NCBI RefSeq assembly: GCF_902728265.1
Contig: NZ_CACVBR010000016.1
Location: forward strand, 1 to 64,000
Reading direction: 5' to 3'
Length of the DNA: 64,000 nucleotides
Source of the DNA: Chryseobacterium potabilaquae
GTDB lineage: Bacteria; Bacteroidota; Bacteroidia; Flavobacteriales; Weeksellaceae
The notes under the pieces are model-generated. The model ran no database searches. It saw nothing but the letters and a program-made list of their open reading frames with translations, and had not been told where the DNA came from. Positions 26,426 to 35,061 of this stretch are shown one piece after another; the stretch's first letter is position 1, and the number at the start of each line of letters is the position of its first letter. The translations under genes and the position numbers were made by a program.

Positions 26426-27385
26426 TTAATTTATCCCTTCATCGAGTAATTTATGTAAATCAATAATTCCCACATATTTTCCATTTTCTGTAACAATAAG
26501 CTGTCCAATGTTATTATTTTTTAAGATTTTCATGGCTTCTTTAGCTAATGCATATCTTTCAATTGTCTTTGGATGAGCAGACATGATATCTTTAGCAATA
26601 ACTTTTGACATATCCTCCTCATTCATAAGCATTCTTCTTAAGTCACCATCGGTAATTACTCCGATAATATGATCATCATTTGTTACCACGGTGATTCCAT
26701 GTCGAGAGCCACTAATAGATATAATAACATCTCGAATAGAAGCATCTTCTCTCACCTGAGGTTTTTGTGAAGAAAGAAAGTCATCAACTTTTGAAATTAA
26801 ATTCTTTCCTAAGCTTCCTCCTGGATGAAATTTTGCAAAATCATTAGCTTTGAAGTCGTTAAGCTCCATAAGAGCAATGGCTAAAGCGTCCCCAAGAACC
26901 ATTTGAATGGTTGTAGAACTCGTAGGTGCTAATTTATTAGGACAAGCTTCTATATCAACATGTGTATCTAATACGATATCAGAATATTCAGCAAGCTTAC
27001 TTGTTGCGTTTCCAGTCATTCCTATCAAGGCTGACGAATAATCTTTTAGATAAGGAACTAGATTTATTATTTCAGGAGAATTTCCTGAATTCGAGATACA
27101 TAAAACAACATCTTGCTTCTGAACAACTCCTAAGTCACCATGGATTGCTTCTGAGGCATGAAGAAATTGAGAAGGTGTCCCTGTAGAATTTAAAGTAGCT
27201 ACAATTTTATTTCCGACATGTGCAGATTTTCCAATCCCAACTACAATGAGCTTGCCTTCTGTAGCATGAATAGTCTCAACGGCTCTTACAAAACGATCAT
27301 CAAGTCTATTTTTTAATTTTTCAAGTTCTGAAATTTCTATTTCTAATGTACTTTTTGCAATTGAGATAATGTCGGTCTTTTCCAT
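26426..27385 (-). CDS. kdsD: KpsF/GutQ-type arabinose-5-phosphate isomerase
   Basis: This 319-residue protein has an N-terminal SIS sugar-isomerase domain (VVGIGKSAHVGNKIVATLNSTG, then SNSGNSPEI, about residues 35-180). Two C-terminal CBS domains follow (about 205-319, ending VGIIDLHKLLDEG). This is the arrangement of KdsD/KpsF/GutQ. It interconverts ribulose-5-phosphate and arabinose-5-phosphate, the first step towards Kdo for lipopolysaccharide. The motif TSSTTIQMVLGDALA is typical of the active site. It diverges from recQ, with about 157 bp between them, and precedes tatC. Confidence 0.9.
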   Translation of the reverse strand: MEKTDIISIAKSTLEIEISELEKLKNRLDDRFVRAVETIHATEGKLIVVGIGKSAHVGNKIVATLNSTGTPSQFLHASEAIHGDLGVVQKQDVVLCISNSGNSPEIINLVPYLKDYSSALIGMTGNATSKLAEYSDIVLDTHVDIEACPNKLAPTSSTTIQMVLGDALAIALMELNDFKANDFAKFHPGGSLGKNLISKVDDFLSSQKPQVREDASIRDVIISISGSRHGITVVTNDDHIIGVITDGDLRRMLMNEEDMSKVIAKDIMSAHPKTIERYALAKEAMKILKNNNIGQLIVTENGKYVGIIDLHKLLDEGIN

Positions 27386-27502
27386 TTTACTTTTTTAGGT
27401 ATACAAAAAATCTCTTAAAAAATGTTATATTTTAAAAAGAATAATTAATATAAATTTTATTTTTTATAAATTCGTTCGCTTTTATTTTAAGCAAAAATTT
27501 TA

Positions 27503-27510
27503 TAACTTTG
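27503..27510 (+). promoter_or_regulatory. recQ -7 element
   Basis: TAACTTTG matches TAnnTTTG and lies 32 nt before the recQ start codon. No clear -33 TTG is found at the usual distance. Confidence 0.45.
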
Positions 27511-27542
27511 AGATAGATGCAAATTTAGCAATAGAAAATTAG

Positions 27543-29747
27543 ATGAGCGCAAAAAAAGCCAATTTATCAGGCGAATTGAAAAAATATTTCGGGTTTTCTA
27601 CATTTAAAGGTCAACAAGAACAAATAATAGAAAATCTGTTGGAGGGGAAGGATATATTTGTTTTAATGCCAACAGGAGGTGGAAAATCGTTATGTTACCA
27701 ACTTCCGGCACTTATTTCAGAAGGAACGGCAATAGTGGTTTCGCCCTTAATAGCGTTAATGAAGAATCAGGTAGATGCAGTAAATGGTCTTTCATCAGAC
27801 GACGGAGTAGCCCATGTTTTAAATTCATCGTTAAATAAAACACAGACAAAACAGGTTTTTGACGATATTAAAAATGGAAAAACAAAACTGTTATATGTAG
27901 CTCCCGAATCACTGATTAAAGAGGAGTATCTGGACTTTTTAAAAGAAGTGAAAATTTCCTTCTTTGCTATTGATGAAGCACACTGTATTTCAGAATGGGG
28001 ACATGATTTCAGACCTGAATACAGAAATTTGAAACAGATTATTGATAAAATAGCCAATGTACCTGTGATTGCATTGACTGCTACAGCAACCCCTAAAGTT
28101 CAAGACGATATTCAAAAAACTTTAGGAATGACCAATGCATTGGTATTTAAAGAAAGTTTTAACAGACCCAATCTTTATTATGAGGTTCGTCCTAAAATCA
28201 ATATTGATAAAGAAATCGTAAAATTTATCAATCAGAAGAAAGGTAAATCAGGAATTGTATATTGTTTAAGTCGTAGAAAAGTTGAAGAATTTGCCCAACT
28301 TTTACAAGTAAACGGAATCAATGCTCTTCCTTATCATGCAGGTCTTGATCAAAAAATAAGAGTTGCGAATCAAGACAAGTTTTTGATGGAAGAAGTCGAT
28401 GTTATTGTGGCCACCATAGCTTTTGGAATGGGGATAGATAAGCCGGATGTACGTTTTGTAATCCACTATGATTTCCCAAAATCTTTAGAAAGCTATTATC
28501 AGGAAACGGGACGTGCAGGAAGAGATGGTGGTGAAGGATATTGTCTGGCTTTTTATGACCCAAAAGATATAGAAAAATTAGAAAAATTTCTAGCTCAAAA
28601 ACCTGTTTCTGAAAGGGAAATCGGATTACAACTTTTAAATGAAGTAGTAGGATATGCCGAAACTTCAATGAGCAGAAGACAGTATATTTTGTATTATTTT
28701 GGGGAGAATTTTGATCCGATCAACGGAGACGGAGCAAAAATGTGTGATAATTCATCTAATCCACCCAAATTACATGAAGCAACTAAAGACCTTAAAAAAG
28801 TTCTAGAACTTATTAAAGATACAGGAGAAAAATTTAAAGCTAAAGATCTTATTTCTGTCATTTCGGGAAAGGAGTCCGCTGTTACAAAATCCTATAAGTT
28901 AGAACAAAGCACTTATTTTGGTTTTGGGAAAGAACAGAAAGATAATTATTGGAAAACTATTTTAAGACAAGCTACAGTTCAAAATTTTTTACAAAAGGAT
29001 ATTGAAACATATGGTGTTTTAAAAATTATCGAAAATGGCAAGGATATATTAGAAGGGAAGTTTAAAGATAAATTTTTCATTGCTGAAGACCGTGAATTTG
29101 ATCTTAGCCAAGCAAAAGCGGAGAGTGAACAAATTCAGATGCAATCAAGTGGAGGATTAGACCAAAACTTATACAATCAGCTAAAAGAATTAAGAAAAAA
29201 AGTAGCTAAAAAACACGGTATTCCACCCTATACAGTATTTATGGATCCAAGTCTTGAAGATATGACGGTTCAGTATCCGGTTACGGTGGAAGAAATCATG
29301 AAAGTGTATGGAGTAGGTGAAGGAAAAGCCAAAAAATATGGTAAAGAATTTGCCGAGTTCATCAAAACATACGTTGAAGATAATAATATTGAGCGTACCC
29401 AAGATATGGTGCTGAAACAAGTGGCTAATAAATCTAGCCACAAAGTATTCATTATTCAGAGTACGGATAAAAAAATTGATCTTGAAGATATTGCAAGAGC
29501 CAAAAATCTGTCGATGAATGAGCTATTAAAAGAAATGGAGAGTATCGTCTATCAAGGGACAAAGCTTAACATTGATTATTATATTGAAGACAATTTTGAT
29601 GAAGATATTGTAGATGGGTTTATGGAGTTTATGAATGAATCGGATAGTGATAGTATGAAAGTCTTACTTGATGAATTCGGCGACGAACTTTCGGATGAAG
29701 AAGTAAGAATGCTAAGAATCAAATTCATTAGTGATGTAGCCAATTAA
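27543..29747 (+). CDS. recQ: RecQ family ATP-dependent DNA helicase
   Basis: This 734-residue 3'-5' helicase is involved in recombination and fork repair. Superfamily 2 motifs are clear: [14 protein letters not shown] (Walker A, about residue 40), [23 protein letters not shown], and [10 protein letters not shown]. The RQC region follows and a C-terminal HRDC domain lies at about residues 540-620 ([19 protein letters not shown]), then a Bacteroidota-type tail of about 110 residues. The zinc-binding cysteines expected after FGE are mostly absent: the stretch [12 protein letters not shown] keeps one cysteine. It is probably the zinc-less RecQ type. It diverges from kdsD. Confidence 0.93.
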   Translation: MSAKKANLSGELKKYFGFSTFKGQQEQIIENLLEGKDIFVLMPTGGGKSLCYQLPALISEGTAIVVSPLIALMKNQVDAVNGLSSDDGVAHVLNSSLNKTQTKQVFDDIKNGKTKLLYVAPESLIKEEYLDFLKEVKISFFAIDEAHCISEWGHDFRPEYRNLKQIIDKIANVPVIALTATATPKVQDDIQKTLGMTNALVFKESFNRPNLYYEVRPKINIDKEIVKFINQKKGKSGIVYCLSRRKVEEFAQLLQVNGINALPYHAGLDQKIRVANQDKFLMEEVDVIVATIAFGMGIDKPDVRFVIHYDFPKSLESYYQETGRAGRDGGEGYCLAFYDPKDIEKLEKFLAQKPVSEREIGLQLLNEVVGYAETSMSRRQYILYYFGENFDPINGDGAKMCDNSSNPPKLHEATKDLKKVLELIKDTGEKFKAKDLISVISGKESAVTKSYKLEQSTYFGFGKEQKDNYWKTILRQATVQNFLQKDIETYGVLKIIENGKDILEGKFKDKFFIAEDREFDLSQAKAESEQIQMQSSGGLDQNLYNQLKELRKKVAKKHGIPPYTVFMDPSLEDMTVQYPVTVEEIMKVYGVGEGKAKKYGKEFAEFIKTYVEDNNIERTQDMVLKQVANKSSHKVFIIQSTDKKIDLEDIARAKNLSMNELLKEMESIVYQGTKLNIDYYIEDNFDEDIVDGFMEFMNESDSDSMKVLLDEFGDELSDEEVRMLRIKFISDVAN

Positions 29748-29749
29748 AA

Positions 29750-29875
29750 ATGAAAAAGCACTCAAAATATGGAGATAACATAATACTATTTTTTATGGTA
29801 TGTTATTGTATTGGGTTGGCTTTTAGTTTTTTAATTGTAAATTTTTTACAACTAAATAAAATTAAAATGTGCTAG
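29750..29875 (+). CDS. Possible 41-residue single-span membrane protein
   Basis: An ATG 2 bp after the recQ stop codon opens a 41-codon frame: a charged start (MKKHSKYGDN), one strong membrane segment (IILFFMVCYCIGLAFSFLIVNFL) and a basic tail (QLNKIKMC). Position right behind recQ, an A-rich start region and the clean charge/hydrophobic/charge layout favour a real small gene co-transcribed with recQ. No family is recognisable and conservation is untested. Confidence 0.45.
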   Translation: MKKHSKYGDNIILFFMVCYCIGLAFSFLIVNFLQLNKIKMC

Positions 29876-29904
29876 AGGTTTAGATCTTTGGCATTTTTGT
29901 TATT

Positions 29905-30990
29905 ATGATTAAAAAAATTTCTGTCATATTTATTCTGCCGGATCTGGAAACTGGAGGAGCAGAAAGGATTGTTACTACTATAGCAAACCATCTTTCAAGA
30001 GATCGGTTTGAACCCAAGATTTTGCTTTTACGAAAAACGGGTGGGTATCTTAATCTTCTTAAAAATGATGTTGAAATTATAGATATAAATACAGAAAGAA
30101 TAAGACATTCACTAAGACCTATTCTAAAAGAAATTTATAGAAGAAAACCTGATATTGTATTTTCAGGTTTTGGAGAAGTAAATGCATATTTAGCTTTATT
30201 TATAAAACTTTTCCCCAACATAAAATTTATAGCAAGAGAAACCAATGTGGTCTCTCAGCATGTCACAAGAAAAGAGATTAAGTTTTTTTATAACTTTTAC
30301 AATAATTATCAGAAAATTATTGCCCAAAGTGATGACATGATGGCTGACCTTATTGATAACTTTAATATTAAAGAAAATAAGATCATAAAAATACATAATC
30401 CTGTTGATTTTGATTTTATTAATGAAACCCTCAAAATATCTGATAAACCTGATAGTTTTAAATACAATTTTAAAAATGTAGTGGCTATAGGAAATCTATC
30501 GGCTAGAAAGGGATTTGATAATTTGTTGAAAGTGTTCTCACGATTGAAGAATGAAAATATAATTCTGCACATTTTAGGAGATGGGAAAGATCGGGAAGTA
30601 CTACATCAAATGAAAGAGTTTCTGGGGTTAAAACATGTTGTTTTTCATGGAAGACAAGAAAATCCGTACCAATTTTTAAAATACGCAGATTTATTTATAC
30701 TTTCATCAAGATATGAAGGATTCCCCAATGTATTACTAGAAGCAGGAGCTTGCGGAACATACTCATTAGCTAATAATTGCCCGGGAGGTATTAATGAGAT
30801 TATCCAAAATGATATCAATGGGGAGGTATCAGATATTGATAATCATGAAAACTTTGCTGAAAAAATATGTAGTATTCTACAAAGAAATTACGATCGAGAC
30901 GCTATAAAAAACTCTATTAAATCTAGGTTTTCCAAAAATATTATTTTAGATAAGTATGAAAACATGTTGATAGATTTGATGAAAAGATAA
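29905..30990 (+). CDS. Glycosyltransferase family 4
   Basis: This 361-residue cytoplasmic GT-B glycosyltransferase has the N-terminal acceptor-side motif LETGGAERIVTTIANHL. The C-terminal GT4 donor-binding domain contains GNLSARKGFDNLL, HILGDGKDR and the EX7E-type region SSRYEGFPNVLLEAGACG. Enzymes of this kind add sugars from nucleotide-sugar donors to polysaccharide or lipid carriers. The donor and acceptor cannot be told from sequence. It stands alone, with no other polysaccharide genes beside it. Confidence 0.87.
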   Translation: MIKKISVIFILPDLETGGAERIVTTIANHLSRDRFEPKILLLRKTGGYLNLLKNDVEIIDINTERIRHSLRPILKEIYRRKPDIVFSGFGEVNAYLALFIKLFPNIKFIARETNVVSQHVTRKEIKFFYNFYNNYQKIIAQSDDMMADLIDNFNIKENKIIKIHNPVDFDFINETLKISDKPDSFKYNFKNVVAIGNLSARKGFDNLLKVFSRLKNENIILHILGDGKDREVLHQMKEFLGLKHVVFHGRQENPYQFLKYADLFILSSRYEGFPNVLLEAGACGTYSLANNCPGGINEIIQNDINGEVSDIDNHENFAEKICSILQRNYDRDAIKNSIKSRFSKNIILDKYENMLIDLMKR

Positions 30991-31105
30991 CACTAATTTT
31001 CTTTTTTATAATAAACCGTATAATGAATATTTATTTGGCTTTACAATAACTAAGTTCTAAATTTTCTTAAACTTTTCTTCTCAGCCCAAATTTGATAAAT
31101 GTCAC

Positions 31106-31136
31106 TTTGGTGCTTGGTAATTTATCAGTAGATTTG
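31106..31136 (+). promoter_or_regulatory. lpdA promoter
   Basis: TTTG (31106-31109), 19 bp, then TAGATTTG (31129-31136) is a full match to the Bacteroidota promoter consensus, 43 nt before the lpdA start codon. Confidence 0.8.
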
Positions 31137-31179
31137 TAAGAATTAACGGAGATAATAATAAACAAATTCATAAAATAAC

Positions 31180-32583
31180 ATGAGTCAATTCGATGTTACC
31201 GTAATAGGTTCTGGTCCTGGTGGTTATGTAGCTGCTATTCGTGCAGCACAATTAGGTTTCAAAACAGCAATTATTGAAAAATATTCAACTTTAGGAGGAA
31301 CTTGTCTTAATGTGGGATGTATTCCTTCAAAAGCACTTTTAGATAGTTCTGAGCATTTCGAAAACGCAAAACATAATTTTGCAGGTCACGGCATCATTAT
31401 TAATGAGCCTAAGGCTGATATCGCCAGAATGATTGAGCGAAAAAATGAAGTAGTAAAGCAAAATACAGATGGAATTAACTATCTGATGAATAAAAATAAA
31501 ATCACTGTTTTTGAAGGGATTGGAAGCTTTGAATCTGCGACTCAAATTAAGGTTACTAAAAATGATGGTTCATCAGAAACGATTGAATCTAAATATACAA
31601 TTATAGCAACAGGTTCTAAACCTTCTACATTACCTTTCATTACACTAGACAAAGAAAGAGTAATTACTTCAACAGAAGCTTTGAATCTTAAAGAAATTCC
31701 TAAACATTTAGTTGTTATTGGTGGTGGAGTTATTGGTCTTGAATTAGGTTCTGTATATTTAAGATTAGGTTCTGAGGTAACTGTTGTTGAATTCATGGAT
31801 AAAATCATTCCTGGAATGGATGGAGCTTTGAGTAAGGAATTGACAAAAGTCCTGAAAAAACAAGGAATGAAATTCATGCTTTCCACTGCTGTTTCTGCTG
31901 TTGAAAGAAATGGAGACTCTGTAAAGATCACCGCGAAAGATAAAAAAGGAGAGGAAGTAACTGTGGAAGGTGACTATTGTCTGGTTTCTGTGGGTAGGAG
32001 ACCATATACTGATGGTCTTGCTCTTGAAAAAGCGGGTGTAGAGCTGGATGAAAGAGGGAGAGTAAAAGTAAATGATCATTTGCAAACCAATGTCTCTAAT
32101 ATTTATGCGATCGGAGATGTTATTAAAGGAGCAATGTTAGCTCACAAAGCTGAAGAAGAAGGTGTTTTGGTAGCAGAAATTTTAGCAGGTCAAAAGCCTC
32201 ATATTAATTATAACTTAATTCCTGGAGTTGTGTATACATGGCCTGAGGTTGCTGGAGTTGGAAAGACTGAAGAGCAATTAAAAGAAGAAGGGGTTGCTTA
32301 TAAAGTAGGTTCTTTTCCTATGAGGGCTTTAGGAAGAAGCCGTGCAAGTGGAGATGTTGATGGCTTGGTTAAAATTATTGCTGATGCGAAAACAGATGAG
32401 GTTCTAGGGATGCATATTATTGGAGCTAGGGCAGCAGATCTAATAGCAGAAGGAGTAATTGCAATGGAATTCCGTGCAAGTGCAGAAGATATTGCTAGAA
32501 GTTCACATGCTCACCCTACTTATGCAGAAGCAATTAAAGAAGCTGCATTGGATGCTACGGCGAAAAGGCCAATCCATATGTAG
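31180..32583 (+). CDS. lpdA: Dihydrolipoyl dehydrogenase (E3)
   Basis: This 467-residue flavoprotein is the E3 subunit shared by pyruvate, 2-oxoglutarate and branched-chain 2-oxoacid dehydrogenases; it reoxidises dihydrolipoamide using NAD. It has the FAD motif GSGPGGYVAA near residue 10 and the redox disulfide GGTCLNVGCIPSK (Cys 42 and 47). The NAD motif GGGVIGLELGSVY, FAD motif IYAIGDV, and catalytic His-Glu pair in HAHPTYAE near the C-terminus are also clear. It is a one-gene unit with strong promoter and terminator, apart from sucA-sucB at 59-63 kb, as expected of a shared subunit. Confidence 0.95.
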   Translation: MSQFDVTVIGSGPGGYVAAIRAAQLGFKTAIIEKYSTLGGTCLNVGCIPSKALLDSSEHFENAKHNFAGHGIIINEPKADIARMIERKNEVVKQNTDGINYLMNKNKITVFEGIGSFESATQIKVTKNDGSSETIESKYTIIATGSKPSTLPFITLDKERVITSTEALNLKEIPKHLVVIGGGVIGLELGSVYLRLGSEVTVVEFMDKIIPGMDGALSKELTKVLKKQGMKFMLSTAVSAVERNGDSVKITAKDKKGEEVTVEGDYCLVSVGRRPYTDGLALEKAGVELDERGRVKVNDHLQTNVSNIYAIGDVIKGAMLAHKAEEEGVLVAEILAGQKPHINYNLIPGVVYTWPEVAGVGKTEEQLKEEGVAYKVGSFPMRALGRSRASGDVDGLVKIIADAKTDEVLGMHIIGARAADLIAEGVIAMEFRASAEDIARSSHAHPTYAEAIKEAALDATAKRPIHM

Positions 32584-32612
32584 TCGAATGTAAAATATGT
32601 AAGTAAACAATA

Positions 32613-32643
32613 AAAAAGAGAAGCCAAATAGGCTTCTCTTTTT
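32613..32643 (+). terminator. lpdA terminator
   Basis: A 13-bp stem (AAAAAGAGAAGCC with its complement) and 5-nt loop end in TTTTT, 30 bp after the lpdA stop codon. Confidence 0.85.
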
Positions 32644-32684
32644 ATATGAAATGGAGAATGTTAAAACTCATAGTTATAATCTCT

Positions 32685-32717
32685 TTTGCATATTCATTTT
32701 ATATTTCCGTACCTTTG
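32685..32717 (+). promoter_or_regulatory. Promoter of the CvfB-like gene
   Basis: TTTG (32685-32688), 21 bp, TACCTTTG (32710-32717). It lies inside the longer reading frame that begins at 32686, which supports the ATG at 32737 as the true start. Confidence 0.65.
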
Positions 32718-32736
32718 TGGGCTAATTTTATCATCA

Positions 32737-33561
32737 ATGCAACTAGGAAAAACTCAAACGTTAAAAATCTCAGAAAAAAATAATTCGGGATGGATTCTTA
32801 CAGACGAAACAGGCGAAAAAGCCTTTTTGCCAAAAATTTTTATTCATGAAGAAAAAGAAATGAATGAAGGGATTGAAGTTTTTGTGTACCAAGATGATAA
32901 TAAATTAAAAGCAACCACGGAAATTCCATTGGCTGAAGTGGGAGAATTTGCAGTGATGAGTTGTGTACAGAGTCTTCCAAGTGGGGCATTTATGGATTGG
33001 GGAATCATTAAAGATTTGTTTATTCCTTATAAGCAACAGAAATCAAAAATCATAGAGGGCAAAAGATACTTAGTATATATTTATGTTGACCAAGAACTGG
33101 AACTCATTACTGGAACAACAAAATTTAAAAGAAATCCTCAATATCAAGATTTATCTTTTAAGAAAGGTGAAAAAATTGATTTGATTATTATGAATGAAAG
33201 TGAACTGGGGTGGAATGTCGTCATCAATAAAAAATATATAGGGTTGATATATTCTTCTGATGTTTTTAAAAAACTATATCCATTATCTGAAGAAACAGGC
33301 TATATAAAAGCAATACGAGAAGATGGGAAAATTGATGTTTCCCTACAACCTGAAGGTTTTGAAAATATTGATGAATTTAGGCAGAAAATACTTAATAAAT
33401 TAGAAGAAAACTATGGACTCCTCTATCTTTCGGATAAATCTTCTCCAGAAGAAATTAAGGATGAAGTTCAAATGAGCAAAAAGAATTTCAAAAAAGCAAT
33501 TGGAGGTCTCTATAAGGATAAAATTATTGATATTTTAGAAGATAAAATCAGATTGATATAA
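32737..33561 (+). CDS. CvfB-like S1 RNA-binding protein
   Basis: The protein has 274 residues from the ATG at 32737; the frame is open upstream but a promoter occupies that part. It shows the YitL/CvfB layout: successive S1/OB-like beta domains (from LGKTQTLKISEKNNSGWILTD; PSGAFMDWGIIKDLFIPY is the classic S1 'GAFMDWG' signature) and a C-terminal winged-helix of about 60 residues (SPEEIKDEVQMSKKNFKKAIGGLYK). CvfB-type proteins bind RNA and affect virulence-factor or stress expression in Firmicutes. The role in Bacteroidota is not established. Confidence 0.85.
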   Translation: MQLGKTQTLKISEKNNSGWILTDETGEKAFLPKIFIHEEKEMNEGIEVFVYQDDNKLKATTEIPLAEVGEFAVMSCVQSLPSGAFMDWGIIKDLFIPYKQQKSKIIEGKRYLVYIYVDQELELITGTTKFKRNPQYQDLSFKKGEKIDLIIMNESELGWNVVINKKYIGLIYSSDVFKKLYPLSEETGYIKAIREDGKIDVSLQPEGFENIDEFRQKILNKLEENYGLLYLSDKSSPEEIKDEVQMSKKNFKKAIGGLYKDKIIDILEDKIRLI

Positions 33562-33867
33562 ACAAAAAGAGCAGTATATTCTGTTCTTTTTTAATGTATA
33601 TTTTTCATTAATGTAATGCTCAGGTAAGAGATTTCGCCCGTAACATTATACTTCCTTAAAGAGGAAAATTTTATATAATGGAAAGAGAAACCAAGGTTTT
33701 TGCTTCCAAAGAGTAATAGATAAGTGGTCAATAATTAGGTTTATTTATCCTATTTTGAAAAAGGCTCAGGTTATAAAAACCCAAGCCTAACTTTTAGCTT
33801 ACATACCTCGTGGGATAATGTCAATTTTTTATTTAAGGGAGACACTACCATTAAGGGATCTCGGCCT
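33562..33867. other. Convergent intergenic region with two hairpins
   Basis: The left side holds the CvfB terminator (stem AAAAGAGCAG 33565-33574 with CTGTTCTTTT 33581-33590). Towards the right is an imperfect hairpin (33762-33788, AGGCT/AGCCT arms) that on the minus strand runs into TTTTTC and would terminate the 33868-34143 gene. I see no gene or RNA in the middle. Confidence 0.5.
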
Positions 33868-34143
33868 TTATTTCTTCTTAATCTCAACGACTAAATTATT
33901 GCGATATACTTCTTTTTTGGCCATAAGAACTGCAGATGGACCATGATTAATTCCATCCTCATCAAAAATAGTTTCTGTAACTGTTGTATTTATTGCTTTA
34001 TAATTATCAAAAAGTTTTCTTTTATTTCCTATTCCAATACGTTTAGTTATATATTGAATATTAGTATATCGATTATATTCATTTCTTTCTTTAAAATCAA
34101 TATCCTCGGAAGGTGATCCGTTATTAAGATCAATTTGTTCCAA
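33868..34143 (-). CDS. Hypothetical 91-residue protein
   Basis: This is a small cytoplasmic-looking protein with an acidic N-terminal third (NNGSPSEDIDFKERNEYN) and a basic end (RNNLVVEIKKK). It has no signal peptide, membrane segment or domain that I recognise. It diverges from tetR and a plausible minus-strand terminator follows, which suggests transcription. It could equally be the surviving C-terminal part of a larger gene, since no promoter match was found just upstream. Confidence 0.4.
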   Translation of the reverse strand: MEQIDLNNGSPSEDIDFKERNEYNRYTNIQYITKRIGIGNKRKLFDNYKAINTTVTETIFDEDGINHGPSAVLMAKKEVYRNNLVVEIKKK

Positions 34144-34281
34144 AAGCTTTCCAGAATAAATAAATTACATTCTAGTAGCATCAAAAGGAAATGCTATCGA
34201 CTCTACTTTACTTAGTCACAAATAATAGAGATAAAAATTTCAAACATGATATAAATCATATTAAATGTTTAATTTTTTTTG

Positions 34282-34299
34282 TTTAACAATTTTGTCAAA
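34282..34299. promoter_or_regulatory. Candidate TetR operator 1
   Basis: TTTAACA-N4-TGTCAAA, a dyad with one mismatch, overlaps the -33 TTTG of the tetR promoter. An equivalent dyad lies at 34334-34351. Confidence 0.65.
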
Positions 34300-34321
34300 A
34301 ATTAAATTTGCTTTATTTTTG
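34291..34321 (+). promoter_or_regulatory. tetR/efflux operon promoter
   Basis: TTTG (34291-34294), 19 bp, TATTTTTG (34314-34321) fits the consensus. The predicted start is about 15 nt before the ATG at 34344. Confidence 0.7.
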
Positions 34322-34333
34322 CTTACAAATTTG

Positions 34334-34351
34334 TTTAACAAAAATGTCAAA
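34334..34351. promoter_or_regulatory. Candidate TetR operator 2, over the start codon
   Basis: TTTAACA-N4-TGTCAAA again, identical in both arms to operator 1 and 52 bp downstream of it. It covers the tetR start codon at 34344. Two matched dyads flanking the -7 element are what an autoregulated TetR gene would have. Confidence 0.65.
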
Positions 34352-34937
34352 CCAAACAAAAAAAGACCAAACACAGAAATTAATTAAAGAGACAGCAAAG
34401 AATTTATTCTTTGTGAAGGGAAAATTTGATGCGACTACTCAGGAAATTGCTGATGCCGCAGGAGTCAACAGGACACTTATTAACTACTATTTTCGCTCTA
34501 GGGATAAGTTGATTCAGATTATTTTTAATGAAGCTCAAAAAGTAGAGAAAGAAAAATCGGATATTATTCAAAATTCAAATTTACCTTTTAAAGAGAAAAT
34601 AAGTAGGTTTATTGAAAACAGTTTATCAACCAGCTTACAATACCCTTATTTAGAAACATACATTGTTTCTCAGATTAATAAAGGAAATTGTCATAAAAAG
34701 GATATTGAAGAAGGTGAATTAAGCCAATTATATAAGGATATTAATGAAGAAATGGAGCTGGGAAATATAGAAAAAATGGACCCAATTCAGTTTTTATTGA
34801 ATATGGTATCATTATTGGTTTTCCCAAGTGCTGTAAGACCATTATTAATGGAAAACCTTATGATTAATGATGAAGAATTCGATACAATTATTTCTAAAAG
34901 AAAAGAAATTATAATTAGTATGTTGTTTAAAAAATAA
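34344..34937 (+). CDS. TetR/AcrR family repressor of the RND efflux operon
   Basis: The protein has 197 residues from the ATG at 34344; the longer frame from 34308 would run through the promoter. The N-terminal helix-turn-helix domain (ETAKNLFFVKGKFDATTQEIADAAGVNRTLINYYFRSRDKLI, about residues 13-55) is typical TetR. The rest is the all-helical ligand-binding and dimerisation domain. By position it represses the tolC-hlyD-acrB genes 120 bp downstream and, through two dyads at its own promoter, itself. The ligand is unknown but is likely a toxic hydrophobic compound exported by the pump. Confidence 0.9.
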   Translation: MSNQTKKDQTQKLIKETAKNLFFVKGKFDATTQEIADAAGVNRTLINYYFRSRDKLIQIIFNEAQKVEKEKSDIIQNSNLPFKEKISRFIENSLSTSLQYPYLETYIVSQINKGNCHKKDIEEGELSQLYKDINEEMELGNIEKMDPIQFLLNMVSLLVFPSAVRPLLMENLMINDEEFDTIISKRKEIIISMLFKK

Positions 34938-35007
34938 ATATAAATAAAATTTTAAATTTAATTTAAGGTAATTATGTAAATAATTCGTTCTATAAAAATA
35001 AAAGCAA

Positions 35008-35061
35008 ATGAAAAAAATGATGGAAAAAACTAAAAAACTAAACGAAGTAATAAAACTATGA
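35008..35061 (+). CDS. Possible 17-codon leader peptide before tolC
   Basis: An ATG at 35008 opens MKKMMEKTKKLNEVIKL. The stop codon overlaps the tolC start as ATGA (35058-35061), the arrangement used for translational coupling. A small leader that delivers ribosomes to tolC is possible. So is a chance frame in A-rich DNA. Confidence 0.25.
   Translation: MKKMMEKTKKLNEVIKL

Noticed and set aside
31542..31931. 129-codon minus-strand frame inside lpdA
   Set aside because: It is antisense to a certain gene and is a shadow of its codon use.
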